64,000 nt of DNA, taken from contig CM065647.1 of the NCBI GenBank assembly GCA_033220425.1, positions 1 to 64,000 on the forward strand, written 5' to 3'. The notes under the pieces are model-generated. The model was given only the letters and a program-made list of their open reading frames with translations, was not told the DNA's origin and searched no databases. The position numbers and the translations under genes were made by a program. This document shows positions 10,520 to 22,533 of the stretch, in pieces. This DNA is from Lepraria neglecta. Taxonomy: Eukaryota > Ascomycota > Lecanoromycetes > Lecanorales > Stereocaulaceae. Every line of letters begins with the position of its first letter. Position 1 is the first letter of the stretch.

Positions 10520-13500
10520 CTTTAAGCACCCTCAAGGATAAGTACTATACTAAGAGACCCTAGGGTACCTACCCTAAGCTCCTTAGGAGGGAGTAGATAA
10601 TAGAGACGCCCGATGATCGACGAAGGACTTAGTAGATATGTTAAGATAGCCTAGCCCGACTTATACTATAGAGAAAGAGACAAGCTTAAGGGATAGCTAT
10701 CCTAGGTATTATTATATTTGAAGTTTTAAGGAGACCTTATACCTATATAACGATATCTAACCTTCGCAATTACCTACTTATGTAGAAGAGCCCAAAAATA
10801 GGTTGATCCGTTCCTAAAGAAATATATAGAAGACGACGACGAAGACGGCGAAATCAAATTATAGATAGAGAGTATGGCTATATTTAGACTCGAAATCCGC
10901 TATATATTCGGTCCGATAAACGAAGTCAATACGGTAATACAAACTATTTAGTACTTGACTTAGAAGAAGTCTATATCGGAATATTTGACCTAGTTTCAAT
11001 AGTATACGGCAAAGACTAACTAGGATAATAATATATTGATAACTATATATTAAAGAGGTCTTAAGGATAATATTAAAGACGAACTTATACGATTAGGGAT
11101 TATTATTAATACCCTAGATAAATTAATCGAAGAAGTAATCGAAATTAATAATAAGTTATTCGAGAGAACTATAGAGAAAAGGTATAACGGGGGAGTTAGC
11201 GGAATAGGACACTCAAGCTTTTATACTAAATCGAAGAGCTACTACCTAGGATATAAAGGAGAACGCGACCCTTACGGATATACGCCTATAGAACTAGACT
11301 TCACGGAGAAGAAAGGAAAGTAAGCCTTTAGAGGGCCTATAAGGGGCAAGAAGTAGTAAGAGGGCAAGAAAATACTAAAGTATTATAGCTATAGCAAATC
11401 GGGCTACTTCGCTAGAGACTATAAGTCGAAAAACATAGTGTATTAATAGCAGCTGAACGTACTAGAAAAAGTATATACCTAGGACGATATAGACGATACG
11501 TCTAAGGAGATTCTACTAATATAGGAAGAAGTTGAAGAAGACGTCGACTCCTAGTATAATAGGATGATATAAGATGAACTCGACAATGAATCTAATAACG
11601 AGGACGAATTTATAGAGGACGTTGATTTGTAAACTAGAGAAGACCTAGATATTAGAGACGGTAGTAGTACTTACGAAGAATCTAAATAGGATTAGGAAGA
11701 AGAAATAGATCTAGAGTAGGAAGAAACCCTCAGCACGTTAGAGGACGAATAGGAAGATATACGACTACTAAGGAGATTAATACCTAGATCTACTGCGTCT
11801 AAGGAAAAAGAAGACTCTAAGGAATTATAATAGGATGATGAAAAATCGGATTATTAATAAGATCGGAATTATCGGAGATATAAGGAGTTACTATAGGAAG
11901 AATGTGCTACGCTTTACTACGTATAGTATAGAATGCCAAGAAGCTACAGGAAGGGACTAGTAAAGAAAGCCTACTACGGATAAGACTTCTACTATAACTA
12001 TAAAAGGAATAGATACTTATAGTATCTAGCAATAAAGAGACTTTACCAGTTCTTCCTAGGAAATGATATAGATTAGTTAGAACGCGTCAAGAAAGAAATA
12101 ATATACTATCTATATATAGAGAAGTGCTATCTAAAAGAATAGTACGCCTATTTATATAATAACTGTACGGAATATATAAAAGAAAAATCTAAAGCAGAAT
12201 TCCTACTCCTAATAGTAAAGTAGATAGAATCTATAGCCGGATTTCTATAGGGAAAAGAGTAATCCCTTACGGCAGGGGTAGCCACGAGGAGATTAATATA
12301 TTAACCCCTAAACAATATTTGTGTTCCGCGCAATATAATATATATATAAAAATACTAATAATCGTTAACGAGCAGCGGACTATTGCGATAATAGATTCTG
12401 GAGCTACTAGAAACTTTATTTCGCGAGACTTAGTATAATTAACTAGATTACTAACCCGAAAGAAGTTATAATAGTACGACCTTTAGATAGCTAATAGGTT
12501 AATACTATTAACAGGAAAGGTAAACGAAGAAATATATTTATTACCTATTATAATTCAGCGCTACTATAAGGAGATTACCTTTGACGTTATTAGGATAGCT
12601 ACTTATTATATAATTTTAGGAATACCTTGGTTAAAGAAGTATAACCTAATAATTAATTAGGCTCGAGGAGTACTCAAGATAGATAGATCTAGAAATATTA
12701 CTAAGATCTTACCTATATATTAATAGCGTTCGATAGTAGATAAGAAGTCGAACCGAAGACCGGTCGAGGTATATATTACCTTAGCTTCGTATAAGAACGA
12801 TACTAAATAGTAGTCTAACTCTATAGTTACTAGTAAAGGTTAGCGGGACAAAAAAGTAAGAGTTAGGGGAGGAATTAATATACCTTCCGTCCCTTAAGAA
12901 TATAGTAGATAAGCGTACTTATTTAAGGAAGAGACGAATATAGAAGTATTACCTAGGTACTAGCTATAGGATTATAAGATCGAACTCGAACCTAGTAAAT
13001 AGCTAATATTTAGATCTATTTATATATTATTAGAAAAGGAACTTAAAGTACTTCGTAGGTATATCGATAAGAACCTCAAAAAGGATTTATTCGGGAATCT
13101 AAATTACTAGTAGGTTATCCTATCCTCTTTATACTAAAGAAGGATAGAAGCTTAAGGCTATAAGTCGACTATCGAAAGTTAAATAATATTACTATTAAGA
13201 ATAGATATCTATTACTAAATATAGGTGAGCTACAGGATCGGCTCGGTAAAGCAAAGATATTTACTAAATTAGATCTTAGAGGTATATATAACTTAATTAG
13301 GATAAAAGAAGGCGAGGAATAGAAAACTACCTTCCGAACAAGATATAGCCACTATAAGTATCTAGTAATACCGTTTAGACTTACTAACGCACTAGTAACC
13401 TGCTAAGTACTTATTAATAATATTATATAAGTATACTTAGATCGAATAGCGATAGCGTACCTCGATAATATACTGATTTATTCTAAAAACAAGGAAGAAT

Positions 13501-15720
13501 ATATTAAGTATATATAGGATATTATCGAATACCTATTATAAGCGAAACTTCTCCTTAAACTAGAAAAGTATAAATATTATTAATAAGCGGTAGAATTTCT
13601 AGGATTTATAGTTAGTATAAAAGGTATTAGTATAAGCCTAGAAAAGATTAAAGCTATTACTAAATAGCCTATACTATAGGACGTCAAAGTAGTATAAAGC
13701 TTTTTAGGTTTTGCCAACTTTAATAGGAAGTTTATCAAGGGCTACTCTAAGAAAGTACTACCTTTAATAGATATTATAAAGAAGGATATTAGGTTTATAT
13801 AGGGAAAAGACTAATAAGAATCATTTAATATATTAAAGAAAGTATATACAGATCTACTAGTACTCTGTACCTTCTAGATAAACGAGCTAGCTCGTATTGA
13901 AATAGACGTATCGGATCTTGTAATTAGAGTATACCTATATTAAATAAAAGACTAAAAGTAGTATCTAGTTACCTACTATTTAAGGAAGATATTAGTAGTA
14001 GAATAAAACTATAATATATACGATAAGGAACTACTTACTATAGTATATATATTATAGAACTGGCGAGTATACGTAGAGAGCTGCTCGGACCTAACTATCT
14101 TTACGGATTATAAGAATCTTCTTAACTTTATAACAACGAAGGAATTAAATAGAAGATAAGTTCGATAGTTAGAACTATTAGGTTAATATAAGTTCAAGAT
14201 AATCTATACCCTAGGAAAGGATAATAGTCGAGCGGATACCCTTAGTAGGCGATTAGACTATATAGAAGAAAAGAATATTATAGAAAGACTAATCCTAAAG
14301 GAAGAAGCGGACGGATTACTAGTACTATACCAGGTATTAGCAGCGACCCTTCGTATATCAGGACCTAATATAACTAATAGGATCGTAAAGGCCTACGATA
14401 ACGATATATTCGCAATAGAACTACGGAGGGATTAGTAGGATTTAGTATTGCTTAAATACTAGGATAAAACCTACTTGTCTAATATATACGTTAAAGAAGT
14501 AATCAGGGATTACTACGATAACCCTTTATAAGGTTATCTAGGAGTATCTAAGATAATAGAACTCCTAGGACGAGGATACGCAGCGCCGAAGCTTCGAGCG
14601 CGCGTTGAACAGTATATTAAAGAATATATCCAGTACCAGTAGAATAAGGCGGCACGATACGCCAAGTATAGACAAATATAATTTGCTTCTATACTAGAAT
14701 CACTATAGGATAATATTATAATAGACTTTATAGTTAAACTACTACTATTAAAGGATCCGGCTATATAGGATACCTTTAACTCAATTATAGTTATTATAGA
14801 TAAACTTATAAAGTATATAATTATAATACCTTTTAAGGAAATATATAAAGCAGATTAATTAGCCTTTATACTACTCGATAAGCTGATAAGGGATTATAGT
14901 ATACTAAGATCGATAATATCTAATAGAGACAAGTTATTTACTTCTAACTACTAGAGAACGCTAATAGCAGCAATTAGAACTAAACTTCGGATATCAATAG
15001 TATATTACCTATAGACTAATAGATAAATAGAACGTGTAAATTAGATAATAGAAGTATACCTAAGATATTATATAAACTAGAAGTAAGATAACTAGGTTTT
15101 ACTACTTCTAATAGTATAACTAGCGTATAATAATAAGAGGTTAGATATAATAGGCCTGATACTATTCTTTACCAACTACGGAAAGAATATAAATATATTT
15201 CTATAACCTAAGAGAGGACCTAATATAGAAAAAGCCTTAGTTAAGGTAGAAGAGCTAAAGAATTTATATAAGGAGATATAAAGATCTATAGAAAGCTCTA
15301 ATATTAAGTTAAAGGAATAGGTTAATAGGAAAAGAAAGAATATTTCTTAGCTAAAAGAGGGGGATAAAGTATACCTCCTAATAAAAAATATAAGGATAAC
15401 GAGACTAAATAAGAAACTAGATTATATTAAGGTTAGACTATTCTTAATTAAATAGATAAAAGGACCGGTTAACTATAAACTCTAACTTCTACCTGACGTA
15501 AAGGTATATCCGGTATTCTATATCTTACTCCTAGAGCTAGTAGACTCTAGTATACCTCTTTAAGAAATATTTTACTATAATATTAAGGAAGAAACAGAGT
15601 ACGAGGTTAAGAGGATCCTAGATAGAAGAAATTAGTTTATCTAGTTAAATAGAAAGGGTATAACGAGACGGAAAATACCTAGGAACCTCTTAGGAACCTT
15701 GCGGGGAACTATAAGGAATA
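10520..15720 (+). pseudogene. gag-pol of element F (nonsense-riddled)
   Basis: Gag starts within 20 bp of the LTR. A degraded CCHC knuckle lies at about 11382-11430 (YSYSKSGYFARDYK, the Cys codons turned to Tyr). Protease is at about 12370-12430 (AIIDSGATRNFIS). Reverse transcriptase is at about 13140-13580 ([20 protein letters not shown] in place of YLDD). The RNase H lead-in is at about 13670-13740 ([18 protein letters not shown]), integrase at about 14450-15150, and a chromodomain-like end at about 15430-15680 (YEVKRILDRRN). All have in-frame TAG/TAA. The Asp-to-Asn change in the catalytic YLDD box also fits RIP. Confidence 0.85.
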
Positions 15721-16264
15721 TCTATAAAAGTTCTATCGGAGATAAGAGAAGACTAGTTAAAGCTCTCAGGGACTTCTATCCTGCTAGAGAGATCGAACTA
15801 CTCGGACGAGACGTTAAATATTAAATCGTTAGAAGATTCAGGGGCGGTACGTTAATCCTCCTCTAATTCCCTAATATTCTATAACTCTCGGTCTACTATT
15901 CTCTTCTTCTCCTTCTTAATAGATTTAAACTATTTTTATAAGTAGCTCGCTTTTATAAGGGTTTCGGAAAGCTCTTACTATATTTCGTTACGACGTTTTT
16001 TAACACGACGTATTTCAAGGACTAATACTATAAGGTCGTATTTCCTACTACTATCGACGCAGCTCGAGCAGCGGTCGGAATCGGTACCTATAAGACATTG
16101 CTTCCCAGCAGCGATACATCGAGAATAAGGACGCATAACTATTTCGGATAACTCGCTGGCCAGTTCCGTTCTACGGATGGCCTATTTATTTGAATATTTA
16201 GTACGGCGGGGTGGTATAAAGGATGGATGGTTTCTCGGGACGAGAAATCTGGAGGGGGAGCTAG
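15720..16264 (-). pseudogene. Antisense frame in element F
   Basis: The segment between pol and the 3' LTR, read on the minus strand, corresponds to the antisense frames of C, D and E (it includes TTTCTCGTCCCGAGAAACC near 16230). The region is heavily mutated. Conservation of its place and orientation in four copies is the main evidence that it was once a gene. Confidence 0.5.
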
Positions 16265-16676
16265 TGTTAGAACCAGCGGTTCTAACAGGACTGTCGCGCA
16301 GGACAGAGAGACTCGGACAGGACAGGTAAGTAGAGCGATAAGCACAATGAGCGTAGTATACTCAAAGCGCTTAAGAATAATAAGCGCAATAAGCACTGTG
16401 CGACTAGTGCGCTTATAGGATACTTGGCGGGATTTCCTATTGCTATATATAGGAGCACTTGCTTACCACTTGGAGTATCGTGCTTAACTTACTATTCAAT
16501 TGTTTACTATATACGATAGATCTCTTAGGCTAGGCACTAAATATATATCATCTAATCATATACCAGACCCGCTTAGCATCCATTGAAGCCTACTTTATAC
16601 TCTTGCTCTATACACCTCTATCCAAGTGAGAATCAATCCACAATAGAACCGTGGGTACGCAACACGGTTCGTAATA
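16265..16676 (+). repeat. 3' LTR of element F
   Basis: 412 bp, TGTTAGAACCAGCGG to GGTTCGTAATA; differs from the 5' LTR mainly by C/T and G/A changes. Followed by the TCAAC duplication. Confidence 0.93.
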
Positions 16677-16877
16677 TCAACGAGGATTACTTTAAGGATA
16701 ACGCTACCTAAATAATCTATATTATCTCTCGTATAGAAGATACTATAGTAAAGTATATCCAAGCCTATTAAATAAATAATCCCGAGTACTTTATAAATCT
16801 AGAAGAAGTCTTTAGTACGCTAAGCGATATTATAGAGAATCCGAATAAAAAGGATAATATATACCGTAGTTTCAAGA
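16677..16877 (+). mobile_element. Retroelement G, continuation of gag
   Basis: After removal of F the frame runs on from the G segment ending at 10107 as a typical retrotransposon Gag core: IIYIISRIEDTIVKYIQAY and NPEYFINLEEVFSTL, then the signature ENPNKKDNIYRSFKTLRV (compare DPNR...A...F..L in Ty3-type Gag). It is cut at about 16878 by a Helitron-end fragment. Confidence 0.75.
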
Positions 16878-17250
16878 CGCTTAGGGTTATATAATATCGA
16901 GATAATTTCATAAGTTTTGGAACCAAGCATGCACTTTCCAACGCGGTTCGAATTTTGAAATTCGGCTAAGATTTAGCTAAGGAAAGCTCAAAAAAATATT
17001 TTGGCCTACGGAGTTCCCTAAAGCTACCCCCGCAGCCGCCCCCGAAGTACTAATATACTAAATCCTTAATAAATTTTGCCCTATTAGGGTTAGGGCTTAG
17101 CTTTATATATATAATATATAATATAAATAGAAAGCTTTCTAATTCTATTTAAAATTTCTAATCGAGTATAAAATAAGCGAGATATAGCCGTTTTTACGGT
17201 AATCTTCTATAAAGATTACGGGTACTTACTTGTAAGGTATAGTACCTCTA
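16878..17250 (+). mobile_element. 3' end fragment of a Helitron-family element
   Basis: Same sequence as the right part of the element at 59511-60533: the AAGTTTTGGAACCAAGCATGC block, an AT-rich middle, then the terminal hairpin arms GTAATCTTC and GAAGATTAC and the end ACTTGTA. Only the 3' ~370 bp is present. The hairpin loop here is TATA-like because of RIP changes. Confidence 0.75.
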
Positions 17251-18861
17251 CCTTATCCTAAAAGAAATTAGTTAGTATATATATAGTATATTCGGTATAG
17301 AGGCGGAGTTAGGATAAGTAGTATAATAGAATGATGAAAAGAAAAGGAGTAGGATATAACTTACCTTCTACGGCGAGTTAGCGGAGTTAGCTTATAGATT
17401 CAGATTTCTTACTAATACTCGTACCCTCCCTTCTAGGTCGGCTACCTACTAAGCGCAATAATAGCCTAATATAGCGGGGGTTATACCGTAGTCCTTATAC
17501 TACTAGATAATCTACTAAAGCAGATCTCTAATACGCTAGACTAACGGGCGTGATATATCTACTACCGCTATATTACTAGCTGACTCGGTAGAGAGCGCCG
17601 AGGCCTCTACTCTAAACTCTAGTAGTATCTTTGATATTAGCGGAACGTAGATAGAATATTAAGTAATATCTATACTATAATATAACGATTCACTCTATAT
17701 TATAGCCCCTTATATCGAGTATAAGGAGGTACTAGCCTATAGTAGCACTAGATTTATACCTGAAGGCACGGCCTATATAGGAGGTCCGCTACTATAAATA
17801 TTCGTAGCGCTCTAATAACGGAGCTCTTACGTATTAAATTACACTTACTTCTACTACTACTACTACTATTATTAACTATTAAACTATTAATATCATTTTA
17901 TAATAACTCTATAATAGCTCTATTTATTTAGGAATCGAGAATAGTTATAATAAGATAATCTATTATTAATTAGAGTCTATATCTATAAAAGGAATATTAG
18001 ATTATAGAGTATATACTATAAGTAGTAGGAGTTATAAAAGAAGAAAGTAAAAGGGGAATCTATAGGGTTTTAATATAGCGATAGCGGTTAGCTAGTATTA
18101 TACGAGATTTACTTCGAAATAAATTCACCTTATAATTTCGTTATAGCGATAGCGATTAGTTAATTTACGTAACATTTACTTCAAAATAAATTTACCTTAT
18201 AATTTCGTTATTTCGATAGTAGATATACTTATATTATCTTAGAGCTTATATAAAGTAGAGACTCTTTTCCCTCCTTTTTCCTATTGGGTTTTAGAAGGTT
18301 TTTAATAAGCTCTACCTAATAATTATCTAGCCTCTCTACTATATACGCGCCACGAAGGTGCGTCGCTATAGGTTTATACTAGAGGGCTAGTACTTAAGAG
18401 GGGAGATAATTATAATACTAACTATTATATTAGAAGAGTCTATCTTATTAGTAAAGCTATACCGATATCTTCTAGTATATAGAGCGCTAGCGTAGATCGG
18501 GATAATATTTAATCGACTTGGTAGACGTTAGGAGCTAGGCTCTTAGTAGTACGCTAGCTACCTGATAGCGGCTATATATTACCCGTAGGAAGAAGCTTAA
18601 GGAGCGGTCTATCTACTTCTTTCCTAAGAATCCTTAGTAATTAGTTCTAATATAGAACTATCTATACTATACTAGTAATATCACTATTTCACGTCCTTGA
18701 ATACCTTTGTATATAGTAGCATAGCAACGGTAGAAAGCTGAGCCGTAGCCCAACATCGTAGCGCTAGCGGGACACAGTTCCCAGGGCGTAGCAACGGTCC
18801 GCTAGCGAGGAGCCTATCTTATAGAGCGATAACGGCCCGCTGACGGGGAGTATACCTTACA
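17251..18861 (-). mobile_element. Ty3-like element K (family H), truncated
   Basis: Reverse-complement match to the left part of element H: the antisense-gene segment (about 17300-17830), the spacer (to 18410) and one LTR (18411-18861, ending GGGGAGTATACCTTACA). No pol is left; the Helitron fragment at 16878-17250 cuts it. Confidence 0.75.
18411..18861 (-). repeat. LTR of element K
   Basis: 451 bp, the same length as the H LTRs within one base, ending in the complement of the H LTR start (TGTGAGGTATGCTCCCC). Confidence 0.8.
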
Positions 18862-19832
18862 AGAAGAGTTACTAAGTTATAGAATTACTTGAATAAAGGT
18901 ATATACTCTACTTTTATTCGCTAGCTATTAATATTTTATAGATAGAGGCTTCTAAGCCTAGTTTTATAGCGCTTAATAAAATCACTAGTTTAGTTCTTCT
19001 CTACCGGCCGGCCAATTATCTCTTATGCTAAATTACGTATAATTTGGCTGGTAGGAGGTATTCTACGATCGATTAGGCTATTGATTAAGCCTATTAAGGT
19101 CTCTTCTCAAGCGAAAGTAAGGTATTAGTAATATTCGGAAGAAGTAGCTTGCTTGGACAGCTGTCGGCCTTGGTATCGGCGTTTTAAGGTCGTATTATTA
19201 ACGGCATGTTTTCTAGCGGTAGCCTTGAAATTAGGCTTCTCTTACTAATACAAATCAGCGACTACGAGATCAATACGAGTATTATAGGTAGAGCAATCCA
19301 TGATTGAAAATTTGATGATTTTTTCGTGTAGGGTGTCGCTGGGCCGGAGGTGTCGTCGGGCCGGGATAACTTCTAACCTAGGCTCCGATTTTCATCTCCA
19401 GTCTTCAGTTACATATAGGACTTCAATATCTCCTACTACGCCTCGTCTGCCAAGTCATGACTTCTACACTTTATACCGGACCCGCTTAGAGCCAGTAGGT
19501 CTTCTTTTGCGCCGAACGATTGCAATAAGGTGGTAGACATATACTCATTGCGATAGCAGAGATAGAGTGAGCACATATTCTATTCTTACGTCAAATGTTA
19601 TATCTTTTGCCCCGCCTCTGAATTCCTAGTTCCGACTATTCCCTGTTGCCTTTACGACGTTAATCCCTTTGATCCACATTCGAAATCAGCTTTATCTCAT
19701 ATTGAAAGAGCAACAACAACTTCATGAAAAACCATCCGAAACTGTTCGCTCCTCAACATGTCCATCCATCCCATACGATCTCCCCGCCTCAAAGGTCCAC
19801 AGTAGCATGGCGATGCAACTCGATCTAAGCAT
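18862..19832. other. Transition from RIP-degraded DNA to the gene islet; no gene recognised
   Basis: Up to about 19090 the sequence is AT-rich and TA-heavy; it contains an imperfect inverted repeat CCAATTAT/ATAATTTGG near 19010-19060. From about 19100 base composition becomes balanced and CA/TG words return. A 78-codon open frame at 19300-19536 (plus) shows no domain, signal peptide or repeat and is probably chance. 19540-19832 is presumably 3' flank of the precursor gene. Confidence 0.5.
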
Positions 19833-20199
19833 CTAGCCCTGGTAGTTACCGTCGGCCTCGTCGGCGTCGTTGGCCCGCTTTCCTTGGTAGTTACCGTCGG
19901 CCTCGTCGGCGTCGTTGGCCCGCTTTCCTTGGTAGTTACCGTCGGCCTCGTCGGCGTCGTTGGCCCGCTTTCCTTGGTAGTTACCGTCGGCCTCATCGGC
20001 ATCCTTAGCATCCTCAGATCGTCGGGTAGGAATGACATTGAGCGCCATGGGAGAGAGAGGAGCTCGGGCGGCAATGTCTGTTCACATATTAGTTGCAAGC
20101 TCTTCAGAAGATGAAGTGTTTACCTTTGGTGGATGCTACAGGAGCGCATACTGCTAGTGAAGCTCCCGAGAGTAGGAGGAGGATTGTTTGAGGAAGCAT
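19833..20199 (-). CDS. Putative dikaritin-type RiPP precursor: signal peptide plus four Kex2-spaced repeats
   Basis: Two exons on the minus strand, 20199-20124 and 20077-19833, give 106 residues. The 46-nt intron (20123-20078) has GTAAAC, a CTAAT branch site and an ACAG end, in phase 1. Residues 1-19 form a classical signal peptide (MLPQ, a Leu run, cleavage likely after AVCA). After a short pro-region with Arg-Arg at 44-45 come four units: residues 46-61, then three of KRANDADEADGNYQG (62-106), the last ending directly at TAG. The KR sites at 62, 77 and 92 suit Kex2; each unit ends Asn-Tyr-Gln-Gly, with Tyr as the likely crosslinked residue. This is the plan of UstA/PhomA/AprA-type precursors. 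Two UstYa-family genes lie within 5 kb. An in-frame upstream ATG (20313) would bury the signal peptide, so 20199 is preferred. Core limits, product and activity are inferred or unknown. Confidence 0.85.
19836..20018 (-). repeat. 45-bp coding repeat array of the precursor gene
   Basis: Four in-frame 45-bp units. The three downstream units are almost identical at the DNA level even at silent sites; the unit nearest the pro-region has drifted at its start and lacks the KR codons, and a single G/A change marks the last Gln codon. Such uniformity points to recent unit duplication or gene conversion, as usual in fungal multi-core precursors. Confidence 0.9.
20078..20123 (-). other. Intron of the precursor gene
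   Basis: 46 nt, donor GGTAAAC, branch AACTAAT, acceptor GAACAG. Without removal the signal-peptide exon meets TGA nine codons past residue 25, and the repeat exon has no secretion signal. Splicing joins a signal peptide to the repeats in the only open frame, which is strong support for the model. Confidence 0.85.
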
Positions 20200-21437
20200 C
20201 TTGAACAAATCGTCGTATACTTGAAATATGCTGGAAATCTGGTCCTTGCTGAAGTTTAAGGATCTGGTATGAAGGCTGGATGTTCCTTGGACCACTACGG
20301 GGCAGTTAGCCATAATTATACTGATTCACTAACCACGAGTTCCAACCGCCCCAGAGAATCTCAACACAGCATCTCTCTGCTCGACGGCTCAAGGCCCTAG
20401 GCTTGCTTCGCTGTCCTCGAAGATCTTGATGCCGAATGGTTGCGTCGATACTAGGTCTTCTCTGCTCTGCCGTGTCTGAACGCCTCGACCGTCATTCTCA
20501 TGCAACCTCTGCCTATCCATCACTGAGGATCGCAACATTGAGGCCATGCCAGTCCAAGAATCAGCTGAAAAGTGCAAGTCGGACAGAGACTAGACTACAA
20601 GATCTCCGAATCTACCTTCCTGATTCAATACGGCATAAGACACGGAGCTTGAAGCCATCAACAACTATCAGGGATCGTCACTGACGTCAATGGCTAAGGC
20701 GCTCAACTCTTCACCAGCCTTCACCTCGCATATGCATCTACAGGATCTCCGAATCTACCTTCCTAATTCAATACGGCACCAGACACGGAGCTTGAAGCTA
20801 TCAACAATTATCAAAGATCGTCAATGGCCAAAGCACTCGTCCTTGTACCGCGTACGTATGCAGGGACCTAGAGCTATCAACGATTATCAAAGATCGTTAA
20901 TGGCTAAAGTGCTGGCCCTTGTATCGCGCACGCATGCAGGGACTTGGTGTGCCCTAATAGACTTTGTTTTGCGCCAAGAGCGTTCGGCGTACGCGGCAAA
21001 TCACGGATCATCGTCCTGCAGATTCGGCAATCCTGGCTGACTACTAAGATCTACGAGACAAGCTTCCTTGACCTGACGCCTGTTGAAGATCATCTATGAT
21101 CGTTGATCGCGATCTTCGCCTAGAGTGATTCATAGAAGCGAAAGCAAGGTTAGCCAACGAAAACAGGAAGACCGTTCCTCCTAGTTGATCGGCGATGGCC
21201 TGCGCTCCTTTGCGCGTCCTACTTGCCTGACTCAAAGACTTTGCCGGATCCGATTTTGGCCGACTTCGGCATTTCTTACACGACTTCGACTCTACACCTC
21301 AGGCAACAGCATGCTTCACGGCCTCCTTAACCCTCAAGTCCTTCATCGCACTCGACTAGGCAGTATTCTCGCTCTATACTAAATGCCGGATCTCCACATA
21401 TTAGCAATCTCGCTCTATCACAATATCACCATCCACA
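20200..21437. promoter_or_regulatory. Divergent intergenic region between precursor and first UstYa-family gene
   Basis: 1.24 kb separating the minus-strand precursor from the plus-strand UstYa gene, presumably holding both promoters. Part of it is duplicated (20594-20945, separate entry). Several 60-116-codon open frames overlap on both strands here without any domain; I regard them as chance. No binding site is assigned. TATACTAAATG and CT-rich text at 21374-21436 lie just before the UstYa start. Confidence 0.5.
20594..20945. repeat. Partial tandem duplication, 143-bp then 76-bp spacing
   Basis: GATCTCCGAATCTACCTTCC followed by an AATACGGC...ACACGGAGCTTGAAG block occurs at 20601 and 20744. 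The later part (AGCTATCAACAATTATCAAAGATCG and the following ATGGC..AAGC) recurs at 20796 and again at 20872, giving a third, shortened copy. Differences are scattered and not RIP-like. It sits in the shared promoter region of the cluster. Confidence 0.8.
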
Positions 21438-22533
21438 ATGATGTCCGAGAAGAATGTCATGTACGATGAACTACGAGCATCAGAGGAAGCTCTACTCCCA
21501 AACGATAAATTCCATGTTCCTTTGCAGCTAGCTCCATATTCTCAGAGCCGCCGGATTATAAAGGGCATTTCCAGACGTCTCGATCGTGCGCATTCGAAGA
21601 TCAACTACCGTCTAGCGATACTCCAGGTTCTGCTTATCGCCATTTATACCGTTGTATTCATCGTTCTGCAATCGCAGATACTTGAAATTGACAACGGAGC
21701 TCTCATACCATGTGAGTGCCTTGAACGGAGCTAGCCGCCGTTCAGAAAAGCTCACAAGACCGCGTTGTAGCACCAGCAAGACCTGCCATCCAGATGGAGC
21801 GCAGAACGCTTCACAACTCCGTCAATGCTTCGAACCCATACAAAGGCCCTCCAAGTCCAGAGCTAGACCTGGCATGGCACAATTTGCTTAGGCGTAAGTC
21901 GTTGCGTTATGGACGCCAAGAGCCTCGAGGAGCTGACCTTATACCTAGATGGTAACATTCGCCTGAGCGCACAAGAGTTGCGTGAGATGGGCAAAACGTC
22001 CGTCGAATTGGCGGATGACTCTGGAGACTATATTGGAGCTTTGGGTATGTCACAACAAGCACCACCGGTGGCTGATGTGCGGATTGAAAGGCTCACCATT
22101 ATCAGATGCCTACCATGAGTTGCACTGCTTGAAATATATCCGACACTATATCTATCGCGACTCGTATCCCATTATAAAGACGAATGTACCGAGTCTGGAT
22201 CACGTTGACCACTGCATCGACAGTCTTCGCCAGCTGGTGATGTGTCGCACTGATGTGGCTATGCAAACTTACTCCTGGATTCCCACCTTGCGCATCCCAT
22301 GGGCCAATTTTGAGACCGAACACGAGTGCCAGAATTGGGACGCCCTCGACGGCTGGGCTTCGCAGCGTGCATTCGACATCTACGATCCCAAAATGCTGCG
22401 TCATCCTACTCTAGGTAAAGCAACCGCTTTCTCTCCATTCACTTTTAACCCTAGGTTATGCTAACCCCCCTATCTTACCATAGGTACCTCGTTCCCTCCC
22501 GGGTGGGACGAGCAGCAGGAGACGGAGAATTGA
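21438..22533 (+). CDS. UstYa-family (DUF3328) oxidative cyclisation enzyme, copy 1
   Basis: Five exons: 21438-21711, 21759-21893, 21949-22044, 22106-22414, 22484-22533; 287 residues. Introns of 47, 55, 61 and 69 nt have GTGAGT/GTAAGT/GTATGT/GTAAAG donors; clear branch sites are CTGAC (intron 2) and CTAAC (intron 4). A cytosolic N-terminus is followed by one membrane segment (about 59-78). Then come NPYKGPPSPELDLAWHNLL (the family's conserved block before the catalytic part) and both HxxHC motifs, H172-H175-C176 and H201-H204-C205, the latter followed by IDSLRQ and MCRTDV. DUF3328 proteins such as UstYa/UstYb install macrocycles by C-H oxidation on Kex2-released peptides in the secretory pathway. 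Divergent neighbour of the precursor gene. Every intron keeps the frame, and length is normal. The first intron's acceptor (21758) is the least certain boundary. Confidence 0.9.

Larger units (their letters stand above)
10108..16676 (+). mobile_element. Ty3-like LTR retrotransposon F, full length, RIP-degraded
   Basis: Two 412-bp LTRs (10108-10519 and 16265-16676) flanked by the 5-bp target duplication TCAAC (10103-10107 and 16677-16681). The interior carries gag, protease, reverse transcriptase, RNase H, integrase and chromodomain-like end in that order on the plus strand, which is the Ty3/Gypsy order, then an antisense region before the 3' LTR. It is inserted in the Gag frame of element G. 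Frequent TAG/TAA in every domain make it inactive. Confidence 0.92.

Noticed and set aside
19697-20098. 133-codon minus frame with Thr/Pro repeats (TTKESGPTTPTRP) over the precursor array
   Set aside because: It is another frame of the same 45-bp repeat; it has no signal peptide, and the alternative frame gives signal peptide, KR sites and a stop right after the last unit.
20104-20313. 69-codon frame starting at 20313 as a separate gene
   Set aside because: Its inner Met at 20199 begins a signal peptide and its end is the precursor intron; the extra N-terminus would destroy secretion.
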